64,000 nucleotides of DNA from DATLZU01 sp051293835. GTDB taxonomy: Bacteria > Nitrospirota > Nitrospiria > Nitrospirales > Nitrospiraceae. The stretch's first letter is position 1; each line of letters begins with the position of its first letter. Of this stretch, positions 27,802-36,619 are shown one piece after another. The notes under the pieces were generated by a model. It was not told the DNA's origin, made no database searches, and worked only from the letters and a program-made list of their open reading frames with translations. Where the stretch lies: NCBI GenBank assembly GCA_051293835.1, contig JBPKMA010000003.1, forward strand, positions 248,001 to 312,000, written 5' to 3'. The position numbers and the translations under genes were made by a program.

Positions 27802-28521
27802 ATGAAACGGCTGGCCGGCAAAATCGCTATTGTTACCGGGAGCAGCAGCGGGATCGGGAAAGCTATTGCGCTGCGTTTTGCCGAGGAAGGGGCCAAGGTT
27901 GTGGTGGCCGCGCGGCGAAAGAACCTCTGCGAACGGACGGTGGCGCAGATCCAGGAGCGCGGCGGCAAGGCGGTGGCGATCCCGACTGATGTGACGGATG
28001 AAGCGCAGGTCGAGCGGCTCATCGGCGAAACCGTCGCGCGGTATGGGCGGCTGGACATTCTGGTCAACAACGCCGGCATCGGAGGTAGCGGCCGGATTGC
28101 GGAGATCACCACTGAGGACTTCGATCGCGTGATCAACACGAATTTGCGCGGCATGTTTTTCTGTTGTCGGGCCGGGTTCCGCCAGATGATGCATCAAGGG
28201 GGCGGAACCATCATCAACATGTCCAGCGTGGCCGGAGTGCAGGCCTGGGCTGGCACCGGCGCCTACAGCGCGTCGAAACATGGGGTCATGGCGCTGACCA
28301 AGTCGCTGGCGGACGAGGGGCGCACATACAACATCAAGGTCAGTGCGATCTGCCCCGGCAAGGTGGCAGAGGACTTAGTCGACGCCTCGCCGGAAGAGAT
28401 CGAACGCAGCGAGAAGATCAGCCCTTACGACATCGCCGAAACGGCGATCTACCTCGCCACACTAGGCCGGTATGCGGTCGTGCACCAAGTAATCGTGGAT
28501 CGATTAGGTGCTGACTGGTAA
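27802..28521 (+). CDS. Short-chain dehydrogenase/reductase (SDR family)
   Basis: This NAD(P)-dependent oxidoreductase has a Rossmann fold of classical SDR type. It has the cofactor motif TGSSSGIGKAIA, NNAG (LVNNAGIGGSG), the catalytic Ser in NMSSVAG and the YSASK pair. ARRKNL after the second strand suggests NADPH preference. Length is 239 residues. The C-terminus (SAICPGKVAEDLVDASPEE) is typical of 3-oxoacyl-ACP reductase-like members, but the substrate cannot be assigned. A weak ribosome-binding site (AAAGGAG) precedes the ATG. It stands alone among decayed genes. Confidence 0.92.
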   Translation: MKRLAGKIAIVTGSSSGIGKAIALRFAEEGAKVVVAARRKNLCERTVAQIQERGGKAVAIPTDVTDEAQVERLIGETVARYGRLDILVNNAGIGGSGRIAEITTEDFDRVINTNLRGMFFCCRAGFRQMMHQGGGTIINMSSVAGVQAWAGTGAYSASKHGVMALTKSLADEGRTYNIKVSAICPGKVAEDLVDASPEEIERSEKISPYDIAETAIYLATLGRYAVVHQVIVDRLGADW

Positions 28522-28964
28522 GCTGCACCCATCGCGTCATATCCGGTGTGTTAGGACTTGCATCTACCCTGATGCGTAATAGATGAGCTAGGGTTAGGCC
28601 GGATCCGCTTCTTAGGATCTTAGGTGTCTTCCCACTCTCTGATCCCCTCAACGGGATCGAAGTCGATCTCCGCCTCACCCAGACGCTCAATGTTCACTCG
28701 CCTACTTGAGCGGCTCGCCCTGGCACTCGTCGAGCCCGTATTTCCTACGTGTACGTGTCATCGGTGGGCAAGTGGTTTTACTGTATGGGGAACTGCGCCT
28801 GACCAAAGATATCGGCGTCACGCTGGGAGTGGATGTCTTCCATCTGGCAGATCTGCAAGAAGTTGCGACCGATCTTTGATGGAAGGTGCTCGTTAACGCG
28901 CGAGATCTTCACGCGCCAGACGATGGTTTTGCTCTGTGAAGAGCCTGACTCAGAGATCCGTGTG
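28522..28964. other. Degenerate intergenic sequence
   Basis: No frame in this stretch has convincing coding features. Short open frames exist on both strands (for example minus-strand 28778-29017) but none has a ribosome-binding site or a motif I recognise. It borders the nucleotidyltransferase remnant and may contain further decayed parts of it. Confidence 0.4.
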
Positions 28965-29219
28965 AATTCCATCTTCTCAAATTCACTTTCTGAAGCCGTG
29001 GTGCTGAAGCGCGCCAAGAGTGTGGCAATAGGCGACGCCCAGGTTCGCTTGCTGCGCTTGAAGATCTCGTGATTCAGAAGGTCGTGGCCGGGTGTCTCCG
29101 TGATTTGGAAGATGTTGCTTGCCTGCTCTGGAGAAATCCCAAGGTCGATCGGGCGGAACTCGAGCGATGGCTAAAGAATTTTGCCACGGCGGAACGGCTC
29201 GTTGAGCCAGACCCGCGTT
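28965..29219 (+). pseudogene. Remnant of a nucleotidyltransferase-like protein (C-terminal part)
   Basis: Two frames join into a pattern seen in minimal or AbiEii-like nucleotidyltransferases: KRAKSVAIGDAQVRLL, then after a frameshift LEDLVIQKVVAG, LRDLEDVACLLWRNP and VDRAELERWLKNF, ending at a TAG at 29217-29219. The LEDL...K..AGR.RDLEDV pattern is the usual C-terminal helix region following the catalytic domain. No intact N-terminal catalytic GSxxx..D motif is visible. The family assignment is tentative. Confidence 0.45.
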
Positions 29220-29336
29220 AGGAAGAAGATGTCCTCGTTGCGAGGGTGAGCTGCCTCGCCACCTAGCGACGGTCTGTAGGCATGCACCAGATCGTGTGGA
29301 TCGGCAGGGGGCGAAGTGGTGAGCGTTGGGAGGCTG

Positions 29337-30038
29337 CTAGAACGGAAAATAGATCTCGAATCCGCTGTACGTCCCGCTGTGAAACGTAGCTGTGTATTGG
29401 TAGCCGCCCCTTACGAGAAAGAAGAATGGACCGACCTGCAGTTCGGCTAATGGACCGGTAAGCGCAGCGTGGAAGTCTTTGTTGCCCATGCCTGTGACAT
29501 CCCAACCTAGCGAGGTCGCATACCGGCTGTGTTCCTCCCTGTACGTCAGGCGTCTTCCGCGGATCCGTCCCCAATAGAATCGGTCAAGGTCGGTGTAGGA
29601 GAAGATGAGGTGCAAGTTTCCCCGCTCATGCCAATAAAACGACTCGCCCTGGACGTAGGCTCCGATATCTTCCCGCTTGTCCCGTCCGCCTGTCCCATTG
29701 TCTTCCTGTTTCCGTCTAAACTGCGGCCCTGTAAACCCGACGAAGCTCCAGGCCCTGGATGTGTACTTTAGACCGAACGCCGGCGTTGCGAATTGGACAG
29801 AGGCAGCACGAACTTGCCCCTCTACCTTGAAACTGTATCCTAGACTGGCGGCGAACACCTGAACAAAGGGCTGTACAGCCGACTCCTGAGCGGGAAAAGA
29901 AGTTCGAATACCCAGATAGGTGAAATAGTCCTTTTGGTTATCAATTTGAAAGCCTGTGAAGACGTCGCCTGCGCTGGCCTTGAACGGCAGCCAACTCAGG
30001 AGCGCAAACGCCAGAGCGACCGATGTAGTTCGCGCCAA
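29337..30038 (-). CDS. bcsS: Cellulose biosynthesis-associated outer-membrane-like protein, BcsS type
   Basis: The protein has a signal peptide (SVALAFALLSWLPFKASA) followed by a beta-rich domain with many aromatic strands (GDVFTGFQIDNQKDYFTYLG, YTSRAWSFVGFTGPQ, YVQGESFYWHERGNLHLIFS, RGGYQYTATFHSGTYSGFEI) ending in YFPF. This matches BcsS-like proteins found beside bacterial cellulose synthase genes and suggests an outer-membrane or periplasmic barrel. I propose a TTG start at 30038 (minus-strand GGGGGAAG seven to twelve bases upstream), overlapping the 3' end of the upstream synthase gene by 43 bases. Longer in-frame starts lie wholly inside that gene. About 233 residues. Confidence 0.75.
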   Translation of the reverse strand: MARTTSVALAFALLSWLPFKASAGDVFTGFQIDNQKDYFTYLGIRTSFPAQESAVQPFVQVFAASLGYSFKVEGQVRAASVQFATPAFGLKYTSRAWSFVGFTGPQFRRKQEDNGTGGRDKREDIGAYVQGESFYWHERGNLHLIFSYTDLDRFYWGRIRGRRLTYREEHSRYATSLGWDVTGMGNKDFHAALTGPLAELQVGPFFFLVRGGYQYTATFHSGTYSGFEIYFPF

Positions 30039-32311
30039 TGTTCTTCCCCCTGTTCGATGCCCTCTACGCGAACGCGCAGGAAGGTCTCTTTCGCTTGTCT
30101 CGTCGCCGAAATGGCAGCGACCTTTAACGCGATCTTTTCGATCAGCAATATGCCGCTGTTGTGATTCAGTGCGAGGGGGATCGGCAGACGAATGGAAAGC
30201 CCTGTGTATGAGATGTCCTGGGTGATGCCAAACAACTCCTGTCCCTGCCAGAGGAGGCGGCAGTCTTTCTGAAAAGCGACCCGCGGGGCCTGCCGCCGCT
30301 GCGGCTGTGTTCTCCGGAAAATTTGCCCACACGCAGTAAGTAAGGAATACAGGCTGTGTAATACGCCCGGAGACCGGGCTCCAGCGGTCGGCAAACTGTT
30401 GGGAAGCGAAAAGGCTTCGACGATCAGCGCACGAATGGTCTCGTCATCCACATCCAGATACTGGATGCCGAGTTCGACGCCCCGATCCGATTTGCGATCC
30501 TGCCTGGTGATTCGTCCGCGCACGGTGATGGCTTTCCTATTCGGAAGAAACAGGGTGACGAAGACACAGTCAGGGGTTGGCGGCACAGGTGCGCTGAGTT
30601 CCACCGCCACCCCCTGTTCGGTCAGATCAAAGGTGGTGCCGTTGACCACAGTCGATTTTGTGTGGAGTTCAACGGGGAATCGCTGCCTCAAACGGATGGC
30701 GCTCCTTCGCTGAGGACGGTCACGAGCAGCGAGGATGGCGATGCTAACGAGCAGCAAATTGGCACAGGCCCAATACAGACTCACCTCCAGGCCAGGAGTT
30801 GCGGTGGAGGTGAGCCACTCTTGCAATCCCTTGGCCGCGCTCACGAGGAGCAAGCCAAAAACGAGGAGGTGCGGTATCACCAGCGTGGTTTGCCAAAGAC
30901 TGCTCTGGTCAACCTTTTGGCCCTTCGGGGTGACCGCAAAAGGCCTCTGCTTGAAAGGCGCCGCCAACGTTTTGATGGCAACCCAACTCAAGGCGAAACA
31001 CATCGCGACCTCGTAGATCTCGGACCAGAACGCGTTTCTGGTTCCCCCGCTGATGGGCCTGAGCGCGAGAGCCGATGCGGCGTAATAGGCACCGAATAGA
31101 TGAGCGAAGGTGAGCGCCTCGGCGTGCAAAGGTGCGACGCCCAACAGCAGAGTCAGCAGGGGAGCAACCAGGCAAACGACACGTGGAAGCCCAAAAAGGA
31201 AATAGTAGATCGACCCGAGGTAGTGAATGCGCTGAGGGATCGTCAACCCTGGCTTGATCAGAGGATTGGCCTTGAAAAAAACCTGCAAGCTTCCGATCGC
31301 CCATCGAGTCCGTTGGCGGATGTACCCTTCAAAGGTTTCCGGCATCAGTCCGGTGGACAGAGGCTTATTCAGGTAGCAGGATGTGTATCCTTTAGCGTGC
31401 AACAGCAGACTGGTATGGATATCTTCGGTGACGGTGTCAGTTTGGAAGCCGTGGATTTCTTCCAGATGACGGCGCCGAAACAGGCCGCCGCTGCCCGCGA
31501 AGAAGGCGCTATTGTGCCGATCGCGGCCGGCCTGAAGCGTCCGAAAGAACAGTTCTTGCTCATTCTTGATGAAACGCTCCAGCGAAAGATTTTGCTGAAA
31601 GATATCGGGATTGTAAAAGTGATGTGCGGTCTGGACGAAGGCCACCTGCTCATCTTCGAAAAACCCGACCGTCTCGCGAAGGAAGGTCTTCGCCGGCACA
31701 TGATCGACATCGAATACACCCACCAGCTCACCGGATGACAAACCAAGAGCATGGTTCAGGTTTCCTGCTTTGGCATGCCGCGGGCGGTCGTGGCGCCGAA
31801 GGTATGTGCACCCCAGCGATTCCGCCAGTGCCTTGACGTCGTCCCGATGTCCGTCGTCGAGCACATAGACCACAAATTTGTCCTTGGGATAATCCTGTTC
31901 CACACAGCCGATCAAGGTCCGCTTCAAGATGTAGAGTGGCTCGTTGACCACTGTTACCATGATGTCTACGGTCGGGAACCGTCTTACGGGAGGAGACTTA
32001 CGATCGGTCAGTGCCCATGCCTGATATGAAAAAAAGAGGAACTGCAGTAATCCATAGACTTCTGCGAGGTACACGATCCAACTAGCCACGGTGCTCGCTA
32101 GATCGGCGGTGTTCAGAGTGTAAAATCCTCGCCAAACCATGTAGCGAACATACAACAGTAAACTGAAAAGCAGGATCGCCCGGCGACCGTTCCCTAACCG
32201 ACTCAAGGCCACAATGGCTGAGAGCGCGACCACCGTGACGGTGGTCGAGAGCGGCGAGCTGTAGAGAGTGTCAAGGAAGTGAGTCACGTGTGAAGGGGCC
32301 GCGCTCTCCAT
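29996..32311 (-). CDS. bcsA: BcsA-like family 2 glycosyltransferase with two PilZ domains
   Basis: This inner-membrane processive polysaccharide synthase resembles cellulose synthase catalytic subunits. Several membrane segments flank a GT2 domain with VLDDGH, the DxD in GVFDVDHVPA, the TEDIHTSL acidic motif and QRTRW. A first PilZ domain after the last membrane helices has an RxxxR stretch (RSAIRLRQRF) but a variant DLTEQG instead of DxSxxG. A second C-terminal PilZ domain has RRQAPRVAF and a canonical DISYTGLSI. PilZ domains bind c-di-GMP and activate synthesis. The 771-residue protein is followed by an overlapping bcsS; bcsB and bcsC are not nearby. The polymer made is unknown. Confidence 0.9.
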   Translation of the reverse strand: MESAAPSHVTHFLDTLYSSPLSTTVTVVALSAIVALSRLGNGRRAILLFSLLLYVRYMVWRGFYTLNTADLASTVASWIVYLAEVYGLLQFLFFSYQAWALTDRKSPPVRRFPTVDIMVTVVNEPLYILKRTLIGCVEQDYPKDKFVVYVLDDGHRDDVKALAESLGCTYLRRHDRPRHAKAGNLNHALGLSSGELVGVFDVDHVPAKTFLRETVGFFEDEQVAFVQTAHHFYNPDIFQQNLSLERFIKNEQELFFRTLQAGRDRHNSAFFAGSGGLFRRRHLEEIHGFQTDTVTEDIHTSLLLHAKGYTSCYLNKPLSTGLMPETFEGYIRQRTRWAIGSLQVFFKANPLIKPGLTIPQRIHYLGSIYYFLFGLPRVVCLVAPLLTLLLGVAPLHAEALTFAHLFGAYYAASALALRPISGGTRNAFWSEIYEVAMCFALSWVAIKTLAAPFKQRPFAVTPKGQKVDQSSLWQTTLVIPHLLVFGLLLVSAAKGLQEWLTSTATPGLEVSLYWACANLLLVSIAILAARDRPQRRSAIRLRQRFPVELHTKSTVVNGTTFDLTEQGVAVELSAPVPPTPDCVFVTLFLPNRKAITVRGRITRQDRKSDRGVELGIQYLDVDDETIRALIVEAFSLPNSLPTAGARSPGVLHSLYSLLTACGQIFRRTQPQRRQAPRVAFQKDCRLLWQGQELFGITQDISYTGLSIRLPIPLALNHNSGILLIEKIALKVAAISATRQAKETFLRVRVEGIEQGEEHWRELHRSLWRLRS

Positions 32312-32628
32312 AGAAAGGTTTGATGAGCTCCTTCAGTCAAGGGGCAAGCCAGCGAGGGCTCGGGCAGGCTACGGGGCATAATGTTCTTTGCATTGTGATC
32401 CCTCTTGTCGTTCCCGTTTGTTAGATAGTTACCCGATCGCTGACGCAGTGCTGCTTCACCAGTCGGTACTGCGATCATACAGAGAGCCCGACGAGCTGAA
32501 CATCCCTGTAAGGAGGGGGGAGAGCTCGGAATGTTCCCCGCTTTCGTATCGATTTCACTTAAGAGATGTAGTACCCGGCAGGAGTTGTTGACTTCTGATT
32601 TGCCAAGCAGTGGTAATGCGGCTGTTGG
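32312..32628. other. Upstream region of the bcsA-like gene, nothing recognised
   Basis: This 317-base stretch lies between the bcsA-like start and the end of the NADH dehydrogenase gene. I see no gene, no c-di-GMP (GEMM-type) riboswitch pattern and no clear promoter. An AAGGAG lies about 16 bases before the bcsA-like ATG. Confidence 0.5.
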
Positions 32629-33948
32629 CTATGCACTTATTCCTTTTGCGCACTGTGCTCCCTCTCGCCTCTCGTGTTTCCAATAAATCAGCCGCGCGCC
32701 GGGCCTGAACGTCAGGTAGTACCAGATCCATTCGGACATCACCCTGAACCGGTTGCGGACGCCGATGAGAAAAAAGATATGGACCACGCACCAGATAAGC
32801 CAGGCCGGCAGGCCTGATAGTTTAAGCGTCCCCAGCTGTGCGATGGCCTTGGCCCGGCCAATCGTCGTCATCATGCCCCGATCGACGTAGCGAAACGGTT
32901 CGCGCCGGTCTGGAGAAATGCCCTTTGCAATCACCCGCGCGACGTAGCGCCCTTGCTGCATGGCCACGGGTGCGAGACCGGGCAGCGGCTTGCCGTCTGC
33001 GCCGAGACAACAGGCGGCGTCTCCGATGACGAAGATCCAGGAGTCGTCCGGGATGGTGAGGTCAGCGCGGACAATGGCCCGTCCGGCGGCGTCCACTGGG
33101 GTTTTGAGGGACTGGATGAGTGGCGAGGCAGTGTTGCCGGCGGCCCAGATGACGTTGGCGGCTTCGATGAATTCGCGGCCGATGGAGACGCCCCGCGGTG
33201 TTACGTCTACGACCTTGGTGTTCAACAGGACCGTGACACCCATGGCTTGCAGCGCCCATTGGGCTTGAGCACTCAACGTGGGCGGATACATCGAGAGGAT
33301 CCGTTCGGTCGCCTCCAACAAGAGAATCTTCAGGTTGGCTGTGCGGAGTGACGGATAGTCCGGCGTCATGGCCCTGCGGCCGATTTCCGCCAAGGCCCCG
33401 GCCAGTTCCACTCCAGTCGGCCCCCCTCCGACGATCACAAAGGTCAGATACCGTTGCGCTTCGGGCGAGCCTTTCAACTGCTCCGCCTTCTCGAATGAGA
33501 GCAGCAGCCGCTCGCGCAGGGTCAAGGCATCGGTCAATGTCTTCAATCCTGGCGCATGGGCCTCCCACTCGTTGTGCCCAAAATAGGAATGGCGCGAACC
33601 CGGCGCAACGACGAGCGCATCAAAGGAAATTGCTCCGCCTTCCGCCAGCACAACCTGGTGTCCGACCCTTTCGATGGCTTGGACCTCATCCATCACGACT
33701 TGCACGTTCGGGCGCGAGCGGAAGATGGTGCGAAGCGGCCAGGCGATATCGCTGGGAGAAAGCGCGGCGGTGGCGACCTGATAGAGCAGCGGCTGAAAGA
33801 GGTGGTGGTTGGTCCGGTCGATCAGGACGATTTCCAGTCCCGATCTGCCAAGCAATTGCGCGGCTGTCAGCCCACCGAAGCCGCCGCCGATGATGACGAC
33901 TCGGGTCCGCGCTTTCGCTTCCTCAGATACTGATCGAGATTGGCTCAT
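32629..33948 (-). CDS. ndh: Type II NADH:quinone oxidoreductase
   Basis: This peripheral flavoprotein passes electrons from NADH to quinone without pumping protons. It has the FAD motif VVIIGGGFGGLTAAQLLG at the N-terminus, the NADH-binding Rossmann motif VIVGGGPTGVELAGALAEI, the second FAD block WIFVIGDAACC and the NDH-2 quinone-side segment APVAMQQGRYVAR. A C-terminal hydrophobic helix (LPAWLIWCVVHIFFLIGV) probably anchors it to the membrane. I chose ATG 33948, which gives 439 residues and starts 15 residues before the Rossmann strand; an upstream in-frame extension overlaps mutY. Confidence 0.93.
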   Translation of the reverse strand: MSQSRSVSEEAKARTRVVIIGGGFGGLTAAQLLGRSGLEIVLIDRTNHHLFQPLLYQVATAALSPSDIAWPLRTIFRSRPNVQVVMDEVQAIERVGHQVVLAEGGAISFDALVVAPGSRHSYFGHNEWEAHAPGLKTLTDALTLRERLLLSFEKAEQLKGSPEAQRYLTFVIVGGGPTGVELAGALAEIGRRAMTPDYPSLRTANLKILLLEATERILSMYPPTLSAQAQWALQAMGVTVLLNTKVVDVTPRGVSIGREFIEAANVIWAAGNTASPLIQSLKTPVDAAGRAIVRADLTIPDDSWIFVIGDAACCLGADGKPLPGLAPVAMQQGRYVARVIAKGISPDRREPFRYVDRGMMTTIGRAKAIAQLGTLKLSGLPAWLIWCVVHIFFLIGVRNRFRVMSEWIWYYLTFRPGARLIYWKHERREGAQCAKGISA

Positions 33949-34039
33949 TCGCGCGGAAGTGTAGAAGCGACAGGTGAGGCGGGTCAAGAACGCCGTTTGC
34001 ATTTCGGTCGGCGGACTCCTAGAATGCCGCCAATCGGCT

Positions 34040-34771
34040 ATGCCTCCTCGCTCACGATCCAACGAGCAATCGTCCTTGCGATCCGGCCGCCAGCCCGATT
34101 CGGCGAGCGTATTCATCCCGCCGGGGCACAAACGGCGATTCCAGTTGCGTCTGTTGAAATGGTACAAGCAACACGGGCGTGATCTGCCGTGGAGGAAGAC
34201 TTCCGACCCTTACAAGATTCTGGTATCCGAAATGATGTTGCAACAAACACAGGTCGATCGGGTCATTCCCAAGTACCATGAGTTCCTGGAGCGCTTCCCC
34301 ACGTTGACCCACCTGGCGGAGGCGTCGGTCGAGGAGGTCCGCAAGACCTGGTATCCGTTGGGTTACAACATTCGGCCGTACCGGTTGCACAGCATCGCCC
34401 GTGAAACCATCGCGCGGTACGGCGGCGCGCTGCCGAGGGAACCGGAGGCCCTGTTGTCGTTTAAAGGCATCGGCCGGTACACAGCCGGCGCCATTCGGGC
34501 GTTCGCTTTCAACGAAGATGCGCCGATTTTGGACACCAATGTGATGCGGGTCTTGCATCGGGTCTTCGTCGGGGAGGGCAACCCGAGGACGCAAAAGAAC
34601 AAACTGTGGGCGTTATCGGAGGCGTTGATTCCAAAGGGCAAAGGGTACGATTTCAACCAGGCGTTGATGGATTTCGGCGCGATGGTCTGCACCGCGAGGA
34701 ATCCCTATTGCCTGCTGTGTCCGATGAAGGACTTTTGCAGGACCTATCCGTTCGATCCGAACGGCAGTTGA
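34040..34771 (+). CDS. mutY: A/G-specific adenine glycosylase lacking the C-terminal NUDIX-like domain
   Basis: The enzyme removes adenine mispaired with 8-oxoguanine. The helix-hairpin-helix core has the catalytic Glu in VSEMMLQQTQVDRV, the HhH motif FKGIGRYTAGAI with the catalytic Asp in ILDTNVMRV, and a [4Fe-4S] cluster motif CTARNPYCLLCPMKDFC. The protein ends right after the cluster (about 243 residues), whereas standard MutY carries an 8-oxoG-recognising C-terminal domain of about 100 more residues. A separate NUDIX protein follows 34 bases later. I chose ATG 34040; an upstream ATG at 33974 is also in frame. It is divergent from ndh. Confidence 0.9.
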   Translation: MPPRSRSNEQSSLRSGRQPDSASVFIPPGHKRRFQLRLLKWYKQHGRDLPWRKTSDPYKILVSEMMLQQTQVDRVIPKYHEFLERFPTLTHLAEASVEEVRKTWYPLGYNIRPYRLHSIARETIARYGGALPREPEALLSFKGIGRYTAGAIRAFAFNEDAPILDTNVMRVLHRVFVGEGNPRTQKNKLWALSEALIPKGKGYDFNQALMDFGAMVCTARNPYCLLCPMKDFCRTYPFDPNGS

Positions 34772-34805
34772 AGTATCGTTTCGCTCAGCGGCGCGGGTCA
34801 CTGCG

Positions 34806-35237
34806 ATGTATGAGCGCGGGGAAAAGGCTGTTCCAGTCGTTCAGGTGGCAGCCGGCCTGATTTGTCACGAAGGCCGCTATCTGATCGCGCGTCGGAAGTT
34901 CAGCTCGCATCTCGGGGGCTTGTGGGAGTTCCCCGGCGGCAAGCGGGAGACCGGCGAGACGCTGGAAGACTGTTTGCGGCGCGAATTGCGCGAAGAGCTG
35001 TCGATCACAGTAACTGACCCGATTCTGTTTCAGGTGATCCGACATGAGTATGCGGACCAAACGGTGGAATTGCATTTCTTTCGCTGCGCGATCGCGGAGG
35101 GACAGGTGAAACCGGTGGACTGCGTGGAGGTCAGATGGATCGCTCCCGAGGAATTCGGACAGTTCGCCTTCCCCCCGGCGGATCAGCCGGTGCTCGAGGC
35201 GCTGCAACGCCGGCAGAAAGACGGTTCAGCGGAATGA
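34806..35237 (+). CDS. mutT: MutT-like NUDIX hydrolase (8-oxo-dGTP diphosphatase type)
   Basis: The 143-residue single-domain protein has the NUDIX box GGKRETGETLEDCLRRELRE, with EL following, fitting G-x5-E-x7-RE-x2-EE. LIARRKFSSHLGGLWEFPGG before it is typical of MutT and of the MutY C-terminal domain. It likely hydrolyses 8-oxo-dGTP to monophosphate and lies just after mutY, so the two form an oxidised-guanine defence pair. Its stop overlaps the next ATG (ATGA), indicating translational coupling. The substrate is inferred from similarity and context. Confidence 0.9.
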   Translation: MYERGEKAVPVVQVAAGLICHEGRYLIARRKFSSHLGGLWEFPGGKRETGETLEDCLRRELREELSITVTDPILFQVIRHEYADQTVELHFFRCAIAEGQVKPVDCVEVRWIAPEEFGQFAFPPADQPVLEALQRRQKDGSAE

Positions 35238-35806
35238 GTTTTCGATTTCCGGTGGAGGCGAAGCTCAAGGACGGTTCGCCAGTTCAGTTGGTGCTGGCTG
35301 ATGGGCGAGATGTGGAGCCGCTGCGACGGCTGTACCGTGTGATCGTCGAAGAAGGCACTTCGTATCCGCATGAGCGGCTTCCGGATCCGGATGATTTTCT
35401 GGAGTACTGGTTTCGGGACAAGCGTACCGTGGCGGCCTATGCGCCGGATCGGTCGCGCGCCGCGGATATGGCGGGAGCGTTCTACCTCAAACCGAACTGG
35501 CCGGGGCGGGCGAGGCATGTGGCCAATGCTGGCTTCATCGTCGCACCCGAATGGCGCAACAAGGGTCTGGGCTGGCTGTTGGGCACGACGATGCTGGAGT
35601 ACGCCAAGCAGCTTGGATATCGAAGCGTGATCTTCAACCTCGTGTTCGCGGAAAACCGGATCGCGCGACGTCTCTGGGAAAAGCTTGGCTTTCACGAATT
35701 GGCCGTCATCCCCGAGGCCGTGCGGAAAAACGATGGCACGTATCAGGATGCGATCGTGATGTTTCGATCCCTCATGAACGAAGAACGGGAAGTGAGCAGC
35801 GAATAG
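35234..35806 (+). CDS. GNAT-family N-acetyltransferase
   Basis: The protein has the GNAT acetyl-CoA-binding motif A in AGFIVAPEWRNKGLGWLLG (R/Q-x-x-G-x-G/A variant) and the following NLVFAENRIARRLWEKLGF block, where conserved Asn and Arg-Leu-Trp are typical. Length is 190 residues. It overlaps the mutT-like gene by four bases (ATGA). The acetyl acceptor is unknown; the coupling to the mutY-mutT pair may only reflect operon economy. Confidence 0.88.
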   Translation: MSFRFPVEAKLKDGSPVQLVLADGRDVEPLRRLYRVIVEEGTSYPHERLPDPDDFLEYWFRDKRTVAAYAPDRSRAADMAGAFYLKPNWPGRARHVANAGFIVAPEWRNKGLGWLLGTTMLEYAKQLGYRSVIFNLVFAENRIARRLWEKLGFHELAVIPEAVRKNDGTYQDAIVMFRSLMNEEREVSSE

Positions 35807-35885
35807 CATGCAGTGAACGCGGGAAAGCGAAATGCTTGGGCGGTTACTACCGCGCCGGGCTAGCTCTTGGCTATTAGCTTTCTGT

Positions 35886-36602
35886 ATGAAAGTTGTCCTC
35901 GACATCGAAACCGTTCAGGCGCCGCGTGAGGAATGGGCTAGGCTGGTCGGCGTCACGCCGATCCGTCCGGATGACATGCTGGCCGAGGGTGGGTATGACC
36001 TCTTCACGCTGGGCGAGGCGCAGGATCGGAAGCGGATCGAAGATGAGCTCTATGAAAAGTCGGCGTTCGACGGGACCTTCAGCCGGATCGTCTGCATCGG
36101 GCTGATCGAGTTTTCCGACGCGATGGAACCTCGCGGCGCAATGGCCTGGTATGGGCCGAACGAGCGGGAGTTGTTACGGCAGTTCTGGGCCAGACTGGGG
36201 CAGGAGCGGCCGAACCTGTTCATCACGCATAACGGGCTAGGTTTCGATCTGCCGTTCATCAAGAAACGGTCGGTGATTCACCAGGTCAGGCCGAGCATCG
36301 ACATCAACCTAGCCAAGTTCCGGACTGATCCGGTGTACGATACCATGGCGGTTTGGAGCAACTGGGATTCTCGTGGTTGGATCAAGCTGGATGTGCTTGC
36401 CCGTGCTCTGAACGTCGAAACGAAGTCCGGCAGCGGCCTCCAAGTTGCGGAAATGTGGGCGAGGGGGCAAGGAAAAGAAATCGCGCTCTATTGTCTGCAG
36501 GATACCTATGTGACCTACGCTTGTTACTGCCGGATGAATTTCCGGCCGCCCCTCTCCAAAGAAGAGGTGCTGCTCCAGCCGGAGCTGATCGAAGTGGAAT
36601 AA
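35886..36602 (+). CDS. Predicted 3'-5' exonuclease of the PolB-like DnaQ superfamily
   Basis: Three exonuclease motifs are present: Exo I with D and E in MKVVLDIETVQA, Exo II in HNGLGFDLPFI and Exo III in LYCLQDTYVTYACY (Y-x3-D). The set is typical of bacterial stand-alone proteins related to the proofreading domain of family B DNA polymerases. No polymerase domain is present; length is 238 residues. I chose ATG 35886, directly before the first beta strand. The role in repair or RNA processing is not established. It follows the mutY-mutT-GNAT cluster by 79 bases. Confidence 0.87.
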   Translation: MKVVLDIETVQAPREEWARLVGVTPIRPDDMLAEGGYDLFTLGEAQDRKRIEDELYEKSAFDGTFSRIVCIGLIEFSDAMEPRGAMAWYGPNERELLRQFWARLGQERPNLFITHNGLGFDLPFIKKRSVIHQVRPSIDINLAKFRTDPVYDTMAVWSNWDSRGWIKLDVLARALNVETKSGSGLQVAEMWARGQGKEIALYCLQDTYVTYACYCRMNFRPPLSKEEVLLQPELIEVE

Positions 36603-36619
36603 GCGAACAGCTTGGCTGG

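Noticed and set aside
28778..29017. 79-codon minus-strand frame as a small gene
   Set aside because: It overlaps the nucleotidyltransferase remnant on the plus strand and has no ribosome-binding site or known motif.
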